From Serpula lacrymans var. lacrymans S7.9 (Eukaryota > Basidiomycota > Agaricomycetes > Boletales > Serpulaceae), in the NCBI RefSeq assembly GCF_000218685.1, contig NW_006763307.1, positions 532,507 to 596,506 on the forward strand: 64,000 bases of DNA, read 5' to 3'. The notes beneath the pieces were generated by a model. It worked only from the letters and a program-made list of their open reading frames with translations. It was not told the origin of the DNA and did no database searches. This document shows, piece after piece, positions 1 through 12,143 of the stretch. Every line of letters begins with the position of its first letter. Within the stretch, counting starts at the first letter, position 1. Position numbers and translations under genes: made by a program.

Positions 1-449
1 ACCTCGGCATATCATCTGGCACTCAGGAAGACTTGACCATGGCGATGCATAATAGATGTCGAAAGCAATTGAACATTCCAGATTCAGATTCCAACAGCTA
101 CATGGCAGGAGAGATTAAACTCGGTGCAATTTGGTATCAGCAATGACGGGATGCTGGACATGGATGAGATAGACAGGTCACCACGACAGCGTACATGTCC
201 AACAAACCCTGGCACCCATCTCGGTTACGAGAAAATTACGGTTTTGACAGTGTTAATTTGAATGGAAGTTTTGGAGCCCTGAGTGATTGAAGATCGATAT
301 ATATGGGAGTCTACTTCCAGCCTCAATCTCACCCGTTCTGAAAATCGACGAGCAACATGAAATTTCAAACCGCACAAACAACAAATTAGCAATGTCTGGA
401 TAACAATGTATGCGACTAGAATGACATTGCACCCTTGAAATAAAATAAC
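1..449. other. 3' flank of mt-L2, no gene seen
   Basis: About 450 bases beyond the stop codon of the mitochondrial L2 gene. I see only short open frames without family resemblance and no tRNA-like fold. It probably holds the L2 3' untranslated region. Confidence 0.5.
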
Positions 450-1724
450 TCATGCAGTACCCATTCGCTTTTCTTTTCCTCTTGGCCTTTCGCGAACAAC
501 CATCTTGTTGCTGTTCTTTGGGCCCTTAGGTCCAGGTTTGCGAGTGCGCTTGCCCTTGGTAGGCCATCCCCATATAGATACAGGATGTTTGTTCGATTTC
601 GATTTACCACGTCCACCTCCGTGAGGGTGGTCCTTCCTATAATGCACACGCGAATTTTACATGAAGATGAAAACTAATTGGTTTAATGGGACTTACGCGT
701 TCATCGCTACACCTCTGACACGAGGCCTCCAACCCAGCCAGCGATTTCTCCCAGCTTTACCCAGTTTACGGCTCTTCCACAACGGGTTGCTCACCTTTCC
801 CACTATTGCACAGCAGTCTTGCAATATCTTTCGCACTTCACCGCTCTGCAATCGAACGAGGGAATACCGCCCAGATTCCTCGTGCGTAACAATTTGTGCG
901 AACGACCCTGCGGAACGCACGAGTAAACCCTTGCCGTCGGGTTTCAGGGAGACACAATGAATGACCGTGCCTGTAGGGATAAGACGTAGAGGAAGGACGT
1001 TCCCAGGCTTGACTGTTTTGGCACGAAGAATACCAAGTGCAAGAGCTGCTGAAGAGGACTCTGTGCTAGATTGTGCTTGAGCCTCTGTGGCCTCGCCAGT
1101 GCTGTTACGCTTATCCCTAGAGTCAACATATCCAGGGACAAACCCTTCGGGTATACCCGACCTGAAGCTCTCTACTACATCGCCAGCCCTCATACCCTCG
1201 CATGCTAGAATATAGCTCCACTTCTTCAGCCCGTCCAATTCTGGATTCCTGTTCTTCACCAGTGCAATATGTGCCGACCTGCCAGGGTCGTACTCTATGC
1301 GCACGACATCACATATACCTGGCGCCTTGCGCATGAAATCAACGACACGAATACGTTGCTTGTGTCCTCCTCCTCTGAAGCGTACTGTGATGCGACCGTG
1401 AGCATTTCGACCACCTTTTTTTCGGAGAGGTGCGGTGAGGAGACGGAGAGGTCTTCCTGGGTAGATATGGTTGTTGATAGGTCTACGAAGGTGACGAACA
1501 CCAGGTGAAACGGGTTTGTAGGTTTTAAAAAGGGTGGTCGATGCGTCTAGAGAAGTTGCAGAGGGTGCTGAGGTCGGTGGGGGAGTGAGCTGTGTAGCAT
1601 AAGTGCGCGTTATGGTATTTGAATGTAAACTTGAGCGTAGAAGATTATAACAAGGCCTTTGAGTGGGCTGAGATAGGGATTGCACGCATCTCAGCAAGCT
1701 TGAGCTGCCACGCAGACCAAACAT
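450..1724 (-). CDS. RML2: Mitochondrial large-subunit ribosomal protein L2 (uL2m)
   Basis: Two exons, 697-1724 and 450-636, give 404 residues. uL2 binds 23S-type rRNA at the peptidyl-transferase centre of the mitoribosome. The mature part has the L2 landmarks: [16 protein letters not shown] near the N-terminal domain, then the C-terminal [15 protein letters not shown] motif, which is created exactly across the intron (donor GTAAGT, acceptor ATAG). The first residues ([13 protein letters not shown]..., rich in Arg and Ser, no acids) look like a mitochondrial presequence, so I start at 1724. An in-frame ATG at 1916 would add 64 residues that would overlap the RVB2 start and lack presequence character. 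The C-terminal tail is basic. The gene is divergent from RVB2. Confidence 0.93.
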
Positions 1725-1858
1725 TCGTAGCAGAACAGAACCAAAGCTCTGAGGTGAAAACTTGAAAACAGCGAAATAAGCGCCACTCCGTTTCTGGGCG
1801 CGTTTGTTTGCAGCGACCAAACAAGCGCGTCCTGCTCCTGTTCCCCAATCACAAAACC
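1725..1858. promoter_or_regulatory. Shared divergent promoter, mt-L2 / RVB2
   Basis: Only 134 bp separate the two start codons, so both promoters and both 5' untranslated regions must fit here. I see no clear TATA box. Its role as a promoter is inferred from gene orientation alone. Confidence 0.5.
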
Positions 1859-3698
<1,840 letters not shown>

Positions 3699-4032
3699 TA
3701 TAGGTGGCTATGAGATGTACTTACGGAGGTTAATGGGTGCGTGGGTTGGTTACTTTGAGCGTTTTCCAGCTGCTGCTGTTTTTAGATAGGTGAGCATTTT
3801 GTATTCCAGTGGGTTTATTTCTGATTACTTTTTAGTGCTATAGCGTGTCATCATAATCTAGCTTTTCTTTGATCTGCTTGTTGTATGTTCTCTTGCATCG
3901 TCCATAATTGAGTCTTTTGTTTTCATTTTGTCTTTGCATTTAGTTCATTATAACCTCTCCGTATCCCGGAGCTCTGATACGCTAGTCATAGGCTGGTAAA
4001 GTGTCCATTGCAATATGGTCCACCATGCCTTT
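3699..4032. other. RVB2 3' flank
   Basis: T-rich downstream region of RVB2. I see no gene or repeat before the palindrome that starts at 4033. Confidence 0.5.
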
Positions 4033-4059
4033 TTGGAAATGACGAGGCGTCATTTCCAA
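4033..4059. repeat. 27 bp palindrome
   Basis: A 12 bp arm (4033-4044) pairs perfectly with 4048-4059 around an AGG loop. It abuts the left arm of the larger foldback repeat. Confidence 0.85.
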
Positions 4060-4172
4060 TTTAACACCAGCGGCTGGACAAGCTCACGAAGACAGAGGGA
4101 GGCTAACGGGGAAGAAATTCTCCAGTTAGCCTCTGTCTTCATGAGCTTGTCAGCCGCTGGTAAGTGTTAAAT
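4059..4172. repeat. Foldback inverted repeat, ~48 bp arms
   Basis: Left arm 4059-4107 and right arm 4125-4172 are near-perfect inverted copies (a few single-base differences and small gaps) around a 17 nt loop. The outer ends are ATTTAACAC and GTGTTAAAT. A transcript would fold into one long hairpin. It could be a MITE or foldback element, or a hairpin-RNA source. I see no obvious target-site duplication beside it. It ends about 100 bp upstream of the next gene's ATG. Confidence 0.85.
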
Positions 4173-4276
4173 ATAAAGATTGTGTTCTCTTATTTGTGCC
4201 CATTGCGTTCTTATCCTCATTCATCACACCTACAAGAGATCTCACTCTATCTTTTACATTTACATCATAGCCCACT

Positions 4277-5794
4277 ATGTTTATGATTCACACCTTCCTC
4301 TTCTCCACTGCCCTCTGTCTTAATTCGTCCACTCCGTGGTCTGCGATCATTCATACGGTCATCATCTGGATTTTCGCTGCTGGCTACGAGCCCATGATCC
4401 TGGATATCTCGCCCTCCGTCGGTGGCACCAGCGACATATATCTTCCAGGATATTGGACCTTCCCAGATAGCGACTTACGCATCGCTACAACTGCTATCAC
4501 GGGTCTTTTCATTAACCTCAGCAGTATTTGGAAGTCCATACGCTCAACCAATGTATGTCACTGTACCGAGATCTATCGGTGGAGCTGTTTCGATGCCAAC
4601 AATTCGAAGAGCAATGTTGTCGACAACCTACTACAACCACGCTCAGACAATACATCGAAGACCATCGATACGCTTTATGTTGAACTAGTGAACACCAAAG
4701 CATCTCATCTCCTCGATAGATTGGATATGCCAGCCACGATACGATTGGTCATGGACAGTAAGTACGAAAGGCAGTTCAAGCAGAAGAAACGTCGATTGAG
4801 AGATCGAGCGGACGCGATACAAGCAATGGAGAACGACTGGGAAACCCATTCCACGCTACTTTCGAAAGCCAAGAAAAATTCGACCTGGGTTCACTTTGTT
4901 GCTCAGGTCGTAATATATTCGGAAGAGGTCACTTCTATAGGGTTGTGGTTGGCTGAGGTGGAGGAGGTGATTAGGAAAGATCAAGTGGCTGTCGAAGTTC
5001 AGCAGTTGGTGCAGGGTTTCCAAAGGGGGACAGATAAGATGATGGAGGCAGAGTCAAGATGTGCCACCTCAAACGATAAAGCAGCCCGGCGCAAGAGGGC
5101 GATGGAGTTCGCTTTAGATCCTACCCGAGGTTTGAAGACGATGCAGGATATAATTGGTACGTCTTCCCCTTCCATAAACGTATCGAGATTTCTAAGGCTG
5201 GTTTTTTTGTTTTCTAGATGCGGTGAAAGAAGCTGAGGCTGCGGAAGGTGACGATGAACAGTCCTTTCTACGAACGTCGGTCACGTTGGCACAGGCGGTT
5301 GACGTCGCTCCGAATCATCGTTAGTGATATTTTCTTCTTGTTTCACCTTGGTTGACCATGCTTGTGATACAGGTACTTCACCTAAGGAGAGCGCTGTCCT
5401 CGAAGCCAGATCCGCAGCGAAAGCGCCGGTATTATCAGATATCACCAATTCTGCCAAGGCTGTTCGACCGCATATTCCCATTTACTGCAGCCATCAACCC
5501 TCATCAGGAATGCTTTCGAGATGTGAGTCGCAGTCCTTTTCTAAGTGTGCGTTGTCATATCTCAATATTCTTTTAGTCACCGAAGGAGTCGGTCGAGCGG
5601 AAGCCGGCCGCAAAATATTGGGCAGTACATCGGTTTCGCATCATTTTGTTAAGGCTTCCAACGGTCGTATCATGGGTAAAGTGTTTTCTTCTTTTTTAAT
5701 GTCAATTGTCCAAACTGACATTACATACGCAGTGGCCGAGAACAACGCCTCTTATTCTTCTTCGGAGACCCTTCGTACAGACTCCAGCCCCTGA
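4277..5794 (+). CDS. Unrecognised protein, N-terminal hydrophobic segments and coiled coil
   Basis: Five exons (4277-5156, 5218-5319, 5373-5522, 5577-5675, 5733-5794) give 430 residues in one continuous frame. All four introns are phase 1 with GT..AG ends. Residues 1-45 are hydrophobic (two stretches, one around IIHTVIIWIFAAGY), suggesting a signal anchor or membrane segments. Residues about 155-290 are charged and helical (KQKKRRLRDRADAI, EEVIRKDQVAVEVQQ), a probable coiled coil. The C-terminal exons are Ser-, Ala- and Thr-rich. I do not recognise a family. The intron plan matches the gene at 6576. A CT-rich leader precedes the ATG. Confidence 0.6.
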
Positions 5795-6575
5795 GACCTA
5801 GGGACGACTTCGGGCTCCAATTCGATCTGAAAGATTGAGGCATTGTGCTCGTGGACCCCATGTCACCATGATTCACCGAGAAGATCATCATGAAGGTAAC
5901 CATTTGTAATTTCGCCCATTCTGTATCATAGTATGTTCTGCGCTTTTCGTCTTAGTAATGAGCCTCGTAATCATTCGTGCGTACCTTCATATATCTTTTT
6001 GGGTTAATTTATCCAGGTTTTATGGGTCTTTCAAGTGCACTCGATCCAATTATTTCCCTTGCTCAAGCATGATTCTACGGATAATCTGCAAAGGCGAGTA
6101 TATGACTACAACTTTTTGCCCATCAATAACCTTGCTTCCCTGTCTTGCCAGTATTGTCGCCATTGCAATACGGGCATGAAAAGTCTCGGCCTACAGGATA
6201 AACTAGCTGGCCGCTGACGGCTGAAGAGTGCGAGAATCAGGCCAGGACCGCATCCAGATATGTACTGGTCTGGATATTAATTTACTCCACAGCTGTTATC
6301 AGAACGACTGGGTGTAAGTGATCAATTTTATTGCGGCCTACCAGTTTCTAGGCTCACCTCGTATCGTTTCCAGACTACCCTCGCTTTTAGGCTCGTACCG
6401 TATAGGTTTCCTGACCATTATGGAATCAACGCGTTCGAGACAAGAGACTGTCTAGTATAAAGTCTCCTGAGATTCTCCTGAGATTCTCCTTGGAACGTCA
6501 TCCGTTCACCGCCTTCACGCCTTCATCGCAAACGTCTACCACCGACACCATCTTCGCCATCACATCAACGCCGCA
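5795..6575. other. Intergenic, short direct repeat near 6465
   Basis: No gene is supported. Near 6465-6491 the unit GAGATTCTCCT occurs twice in tandem. The 80 bases before the next ATG are CT-rich, like the leaders of the neighbouring unknown genes. Confidence 0.5.
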
Positions 6576-8265
6576 ATGTCTTCCACTTCGATCCTCTGTC
6601 AATTCGCGCACATGCTTATCGCCATACAAGACCACGTACTGCACCAGAATATTTCCACTGAGGTCGACCGGTATACGTCCTTAGCTTTCCTCCCTCATTC
6701 CGTTTTACTGTGGACATACCCTTCTGACCCCGGTCTTGCGTCTAAGGGCAACTCCCATTCCACATCCGACGTCACTTATGAGGAGGCTTCCTCGCCTACC
6801 CGGCAGGCACTTTTCAAGGTCGTGCATGCTTCGAACAGGCTGCCTATGGACATGGACCACGTCCAGGGCATACTTGCTCACCTCTATTGCATCCTCATTT
6901 ATCTGTCTCACAGGATGAGTGTCGCTTTTGCGGAAATGATCGCTATACGGACCAATATCTCCCAGGACAAGAAGCACCACGACATGCAGCACTCGGAGAC
7001 TCAGTGTATGGTCTCATCCGTGCAGTCTCGTATGGACGATATGGTCAATACTATGAAAGCCGATAAGGCTTGGGCCCAGGATGCTATTCTAGCTCTGCTC
7101 GCGGGCAAAGATAGGGATCGACAGTTTTTCGAACGTCGCATAGGCGAGCTGGAAAAGAAGCTCGCAGATCTCACCCTACAAGTATCCGAGCAGAAGAAGG
7201 TCGAGGATGCATTCAAGGATACCTTATACGCACAACTCCGAGAGAACGACAAGAAAGTTGCTGCCCGAAATTCCCGGTCCGACAAGCTAGCGGTCGAAGC
7301 CATGAGGCAAGGGTTTGCGTCAGTCGATTCTCGGTTCTCTAAGCTGGAACTCGCCCAGTCCTTCGAGCGAGGATGCCGGCTAGCAAAGGAGGCCGGCATG
7401 GGTGACAATACTCAAGCTGCCAAGAAATCCCGAATCGAGAAAGCGCTGGCCTTGGCTATTGGTGTCAACGCCCAGCGAAAGAGTAAGGCGAACGCGGACT
7501 GTAAGTTTTTCTTGCTCGAGTCTTAAGCTCCCTATCTGATTCCTTTCCGACGTCCTTTTAGGTTTTCCTCCGGAAGACAAGAATCACAAGAGTCGCCCCA
7601 GAACATCGAACTCATCATCGACAACCACAGTCGTTAATACCACATCATGTGAGTGTAATGGTGTTGTACTGCATCGCTGACTTCTGACGAAGTTCGCTCC
7701 AGCTGTTTCAAGTGGAACTGAATACCAGTCCTCCATCGAGACGTCGACTTCGTCTAAAAATGCCGTACCTGCCAAAGGCCGCCTTTCAATGATACCAGGG
7801 CCTTCCAGTACTCGATCCTCTTGTGGATCGGCTGTTAATTCCAAGACACGCAACAGTGGCAGTGACGAAGTCCAAGTTTCCCCCGTGGCCCTGTCAAGCT
7901 CCAAGAAGGCCGACAATGGGACGAAGTACAAGGACACTAAACCAGGTAAGCATACCCTTTTAGTCGTGATAATCCTATTCAAATACTGAAAAACGATATA
8001 AACAGCGTCCAGCACCCACAAGTATACATACCCTTCCTCGCTTACGCAAGTTCCTGACGTCGACCTTGGTCACGAATCCCGCTGCAGAGGAATAGTGATT
8101 ACATCCCTGTCTTCGTTGGGTCCCTTGTCGTACTTGGATTCCGAAGAACCTGTGCCAAACGTTTTTGAGAGTATGTGGTCTATTTTTGTTTTTTTTTACA
8201 GTTGAATCTAAGATAACATTATAGAGCGCAAAGCCACCTCCATACTATCTTGCTCCCCAAACTGA
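6576..8265 (+). CDS. Unrecognised coiled-coil protein with Ser-rich tail
   Basis: Five exons (6576-7500, 7562-7648, 7703-7945, 8006-8170, 8225-8265) give 486 residues. All introns are phase 1, as in the gene at 4277. Residues about 85-120 are mildly hydrophobic (GILAHLYCILIYLSHRM). Residues about 140-275 form a long charged helix (RQFFERRIGELEKKLADLTL, KKVEDAFKDTLYAQLREND), a likely coiled coil. Exons 2-4 encode a Ser/Thr/Lys-rich, disordered tail. The last exon could instead start at 8211, giving a different short end. Function is unknown. The shared architecture with 4277-5794 suggests the same gene family, although sequence identity is low by eye. Confidence 0.6.
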
Positions 8266-8345
8266 GTACTGAGTATGAGGGCCATGTCCAAGCTATCTGT
8301 TTTCTTTGCATCATCCCATACATTCCCGACCCCCCTCCCTATCTT

Positions 8346-8725
8346 CCTCGCCATCCATCCGGACTGGATCCCCGCCACCCTATCATATCCCGCAGCATTT
8401 CGAATATCTTTGCACAAGCTTAAGTGTCTATTATACCCGGACTGGATTCCCCCCATATATTGAATATCTTTGCACAGTGTCTCATATACTCGGACCGGAT
8501 CCCCTCCATTTCACTATATATTGCAGCGCCTCGAATATCTCTGCACAACTATCTTGTATACCCGGACTGGATTCCCGCCATCACCATATATTGCAGCGCA
8601 CCGTATCTCTGCACAAGTGTCTCGTATACCCGGACTGGATTCCGCCATTTTACCATATGCAGCGCCCCGAATATCTCTGCACGACTATCGTGTATACCCG
8701 GACTGGAATCCAACCATTTCTTCAT
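8346..8725. repeat. Minisatellite, six units of 53-78 bp
   Basis: The core GGACTGGAT (or GGACCGGAT) recurs at 8361, 8439, 8492, 8564, 8632 and 8700, each within a longer unit that also holds TATACCCGGACTGG, CATATATTGCAGCGC and GAATATCTCTGCACAA. Spacing is 78, 53, 72, 68 and 68 bp. The units are diverged, not identical, and are not multiples of three. Confidence 0.9.
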
Positions 8726-8883
8726 CTACTTGCAGCATTCCGATATCTTGCACATTTCTCCTTCTTTTGCACTGTTCTCGTGATTTCTTCGTCTTCTTGC
8801 ACTTCGTCTCCCTTACGTTTCCTTTTCTTTTATTCTATATTTTATAAATTTTAGCCACTGTTTTATCTATGTTATCAGCCGTG

Positions 8884-8917
8884 GGAATAGAGCAATGTGG
8901 CCACATTGCTCTATTCC
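8884..8917. repeat. Perfect 34 bp palindrome
   Basis: The 17 bases GGAATAGAGCAATGTGG are followed directly by their exact reverse complement. Outer bases TTATCA and TGATAA (about 8872 and 8933) extend the pairing with an internal mismatch loop. It lies just after the minisatellite and could form a cruciform or a transcript hairpin. Confidence 0.9.
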
Positions 8918-9485
8918 TCCGGGTGATAATTTTCTTACTATAGATATACCCCTTTTAATACTTTCGCTTTCTCGTTCGTTCCCCCCACATTGTTTGACTC
9001 TTTTCTTAACACCTTAATACCTTTTAATACCTTTTAATAATTTTACATTCTTGATTTTTTCTTCCCCCCATTACTACAATAATACCCCTTTAACTTTAAA
9101 ATATTTACTTGCTTATTTACTTCCGATTATATTCCCCCTTCAATACACGATTTTTAAGGCTTTTTGCCCAGACCTCTCTGCTGAATCCTGAGTAATAAAC
9201 ATTGATGTTGCTCGATGGACTCGACGAGCTGAGCTAACTGGATACGTTGTGGGACAGCCGTTTTGCAGAACAGTTAATCTGCCACTTCCCAAATGTAGTC
9301 GATGATGTCATTGACGCAAAGTTGTTGGCTGACGGTTGAAAGTGACAGAGTACAAAAGGTGCAGACTCGAGGGCCATCGCCAAAACTACATCAACTCTTT
9401 CTCCTCACACCCATCAATTTACATACTGTTTTACCTACACTCTTTTCAGCCATCTTTTCTTTTACTACTATCACGATAACCAGCG
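8918..9485. other. T/C-rich intergenic tract
   Basis: From about 8730 to 9170 the + strand is strongly pyrimidine-rich. The unit CTTTTAATAC recurs near 8953, 9017 and 9030. No gene is supported. The end of this stretch is the leader of the small gene at 9486. Confidence 0.6.
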
Positions 9486-9908
9486 ATGTCTATCGTCAGC
9501 ACCTGTCTCGATTTCACGTTGCTCGCCATTGCCGTGTTGGAACGATTCTTCACTGTTGTTTACCTTGTCGTGGTTTTCTCCCTGGTCACGCATATGCAGG
9601 ACACTCAAGCTTCCACTCGCACCACCGAGGAAAAAGCACGGTTACCAGTGGTCGACGCACAACCGCCTCAAACACAGTCACCCTCCGGACCATCTCAGCC
9701 AGGTTCTCAGAACCGCTCCTTGCCCGACGTGATACGGGTCACCGACAACCTATCAGAAGAGATGGCCAGTCTTTTCGGGTCTATACAACTCCTTACCGTT
9801 TGGATGGATAATATGAACAGCGAACTAGTGCAGCTTCGCAGGGGCTTGAAACGTCAAGCGCAAAACCGAGAGGCGCGTTCTGAGGCTCGGACACGGACCA
9901 GATACTGA
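9486..9908 (+). CDS. Small predicted membrane-anchored protein, unknown
   Basis: A single open frame of 140 residues. Residues 8-36 are strongly hydrophobic (LDFTLLAIAVLERFF, VVYLVVVFSLV), a probable signal anchor. A Pro/Ser/Gln-rich linker follows, then a charged helix and a basic end (RRGLKRQAQNREARSEARTR). The order of hydrophobic start, linker and charged helix resembles the two larger unknown genes upstream, and the leader is also CT-rich. It could be a truncated or single-exon relative of them. No family recognised. Confidence 0.45.
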   Translation: MSIVSTCLDFTLLAIAVLERFFTVVYLVVVFSLVTHMQDTQASTRTTEEKARLPVVDAQPPQTQSPSGPSQPGSQNRSLPDVIRVTDNLSEEMASLFGSIQLLTVWMDNMNSELVQLRRGLKRQAQNREARSEARTRTRY

Positions 9909-10429
9909 AGGTTTCGCCTTCACCACGAGTCCAATCCCGGGGAGACGATGGTTGCTTGTGCGCATTGTGTTGAAGATAGGGAGGCGGGCTATATTTACAT
10001 TGCTCACCACCGTTGTATGAGACCTGTCAGCCCTTTGGCATCTAGTTCTGGGTGATTATCGATGATTTTTGCACCTGACAGATTGTTCCACTTTTTCATC
10101 AGACATACGACCATGAGGGAGACATCAAGGCACCAATACGTGTTATCGTTTGCTGGCTTCAGGAAGAAATATAGAATTTGAACATGTTGAGGTCCTATGG
10201 CAATGAAAGACAAAGGCAGTAAACAGATATAGAAACGACAAATTATGAGAGTTAAATACAAGCGTCCATACAAGCGTCCGTACACCTTCCTAGACCATCT
10301 GTCAGTACGTGTCAGTGGTGTGAAAGTCTTTACCAACACGCCCCCTGAACATGAACATGATCTTGGCCTTTGGATTTTCACATGATCAAAGCAACAAGGT
10401 ATCACAGGCGATCAGAGTGGGAATGTCAC
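9909..10429. other. Intergenic, no supported gene
   Basis: A 133-codon open frame on the minus strand (10004-10405) lacks domain resemblance and is not accepted. A short direct repeat (AAGCGTCC, near 10260 and 10272) is present. Confidence 0.5.
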
Positions 10430-11989
10430 CTAGACATCAAGCAGACAAGCCCGAGGGTCATCGTTCCCATCCACACTCGTCACTGATTGCTGAGCGTGCT
10501 CCTTGCCAGGAACATAGATACTTGCTTTTGTGGCTATATCGTCCATCGTCGCCGGTTTTAGTGCTTTGATGGACTTGACATAAGAGCGAGTGGCCTTGCC
10601 CCAGTTCGCATCGGAGAACGTCGCACTGCTACTGATGTTTTTGCCGGTCGCCTTGTTAAGATCTCGAATTGGCTTGACCTTCCGAGCTGCAGAACCTGCC
10701 TGAGATTGTGCTGCTGGTGGATCCCAGTTGATCTTCCTCTCAGCCCACATATTGAATGCGCGCTCAACCTATTTTTTGGGCTTTAGTAGGAACTTTGGAA
10801 CGACGACTAAGCTTAAAGCTTCTACTCACAGCCGCTGCACTCATGGCTAAAGCACCCACCGTGGGTGCTTCTTAATGTCTGTTGCATTCCCTGACACATC
10901 TTGTGCTCGTAACGCCTCAATGTCAGCAGCAGTGTGGGTTGCACTAAGGTGGGTTGCAAACATCTGCACGACAAAAGGTGAGCGGAAGAGACCACGAAGT
11001 TCCTGGGGAAAAATGTGAGTGTAATATTATGAATAAGTCAGAAGGCCGCGTACTGAGGGATTAACCTCAAATTCCTCGTAGAGAAACGCAAAATTGGTGA
11101 GTATGTCGCTAGCAAATGCTTGACGAGCGGCATATGCCTGGAAAGCAGTGTCTGATTCGAAGAAGTGCTCGATCATGGCCATGGCAGCGGAACCGAAGCC
11201 ATTGCGCCATTCTGAAAGACGCTGGGAGGCCTGACAGCCAGTGAGTGATATATCGAAACAAATATGATGACTTACCACGAGATAGACCGGATCGTGTATG
11301 GTAACCGTGTGTTGGATGTCGGGGTAAATAGCGTCCCAGGCCAATTGCATGGCCCAGATGGCTTTGGCGTCAGTAATACTCCAAGGGTTGTCACAAGTCA
11401 CAACCCATTTTTTGTACGTAGCAATAAATGCGTTGTGCCAGCGTCCACCTTCCAGGCAGCCTTCAGGAAGCTTAGGATTAGTGACCTTGGTCGGACGTTC
11501 GATTTTGACACGCTTTGAGGGCGGGACAATACCCACTTCAACTCTGACCAGGTTCTGAACATATAAGGTCGGAAATTAGAAACCATATACCAGAAAATCA
11601 ACTACCTCACTCACTGTACGCTTGCCGTTGACAGCCTCTACATACTCTTCTATCTCTGCTTCATCCTCAAACCCGCCCGGTTTGTATCTGAGACCACCGG
11701 CAGTAGTGGTCGCGGCTTTTTTTGAATTGGTTCTCCTGTTCCTGTTGTTCAAGATGGACGTATGGCATGTTAAGCTTGTTGTGCTTGAGAATAAAGAGGA
11801 GTTCGTGCTGGGCTGTTTTGCTTCGTGTCCAGCTATTGTAGCGATGTCATCGATTGCTTTAACGTTGCTTTGCTATGATTTGACGCGCAAGGCCTTGCTA
11901 TTGGGTGAATCCGCCGCATTTGCATTCAAGTCTCGATAGAAATATAGAGTTGTTTCGGTGAGGCAAAGTAATTGATCCGAGTCAGTCAT
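10430..11989 (-). pseudogene. Broken copy of an Agaricomycete-type protein (GALA-x-AVERAF family)
   Basis: Five segments read in order on the minus strand: 11615-11989, 11276-11554, 11066-11230, 10830-11002 and 10430-10768, joined by good GT..AG introns. The product has the pattern I associate with mushroom genes often found near transposons: GGLRYKPGGFEDEAEIEEY, then W..F with DNPWSI and AIWDAIYPDI, then SEWRNGFGSAAM, then GALAMSAAAVERAFNMW. Two lesions are visible. In the 10830-11002 exon the frame shifts inside KKHPR/GALAM; the exon has two extra bases (GGTGGGTG where GGTG would keep frame), leading to a TAG. The first segment has an in-frame TAG at 11873-11875 after its only ATG (11989), unless an unseen exon supplies the start. 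I infer a recent pseudogene. Function unknown. Confidence 0.6.
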
Positions 11990-12143
11990 TCTGTTAGGAT
12001 GAAGAGATGCTAACGTGGCGCTTATAGCTGTTGTCTTTTATACATTCGCGTAACTCCCAACTTCGAGGTGACTTTGGAAGACCTATATCGGTGTTTACAG
12101 CGAACTTGAAGGTTCTGTTCTCGAGGCGCATACAAGTCATACC

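Noticed and set aside
661..960. 99-codon plus-strand ORF
   Set aside because: Antisense shadow of the mt-L2 coding exon.
8306..8854. Long plus-strand frames with repeated IPGLDS / YTRTGFPP peptides
   Set aside because: They are translations of the minisatellite. All three frames are open, unit lengths are not multiples of three, and no frame keeps the repeat in register.
4033..8917. Palindromes at 4033 and 8884 as the two ends of one large mobile element
   Set aside because: The two sequences are unrelated to each other, there is no shared terminal repeat or flanking duplication, and no transposase lies between them.
10004..10405. 133-codon minus-strand ORF
   Set aside because: No domain, no splice-site support and odd composition; probably chance.
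11622..11939. 105-codon plus-strand ORF with hydrophobic stretches
   Set aside because: It is the antisense of the first segment of the broken GALA-AVERAF gene.
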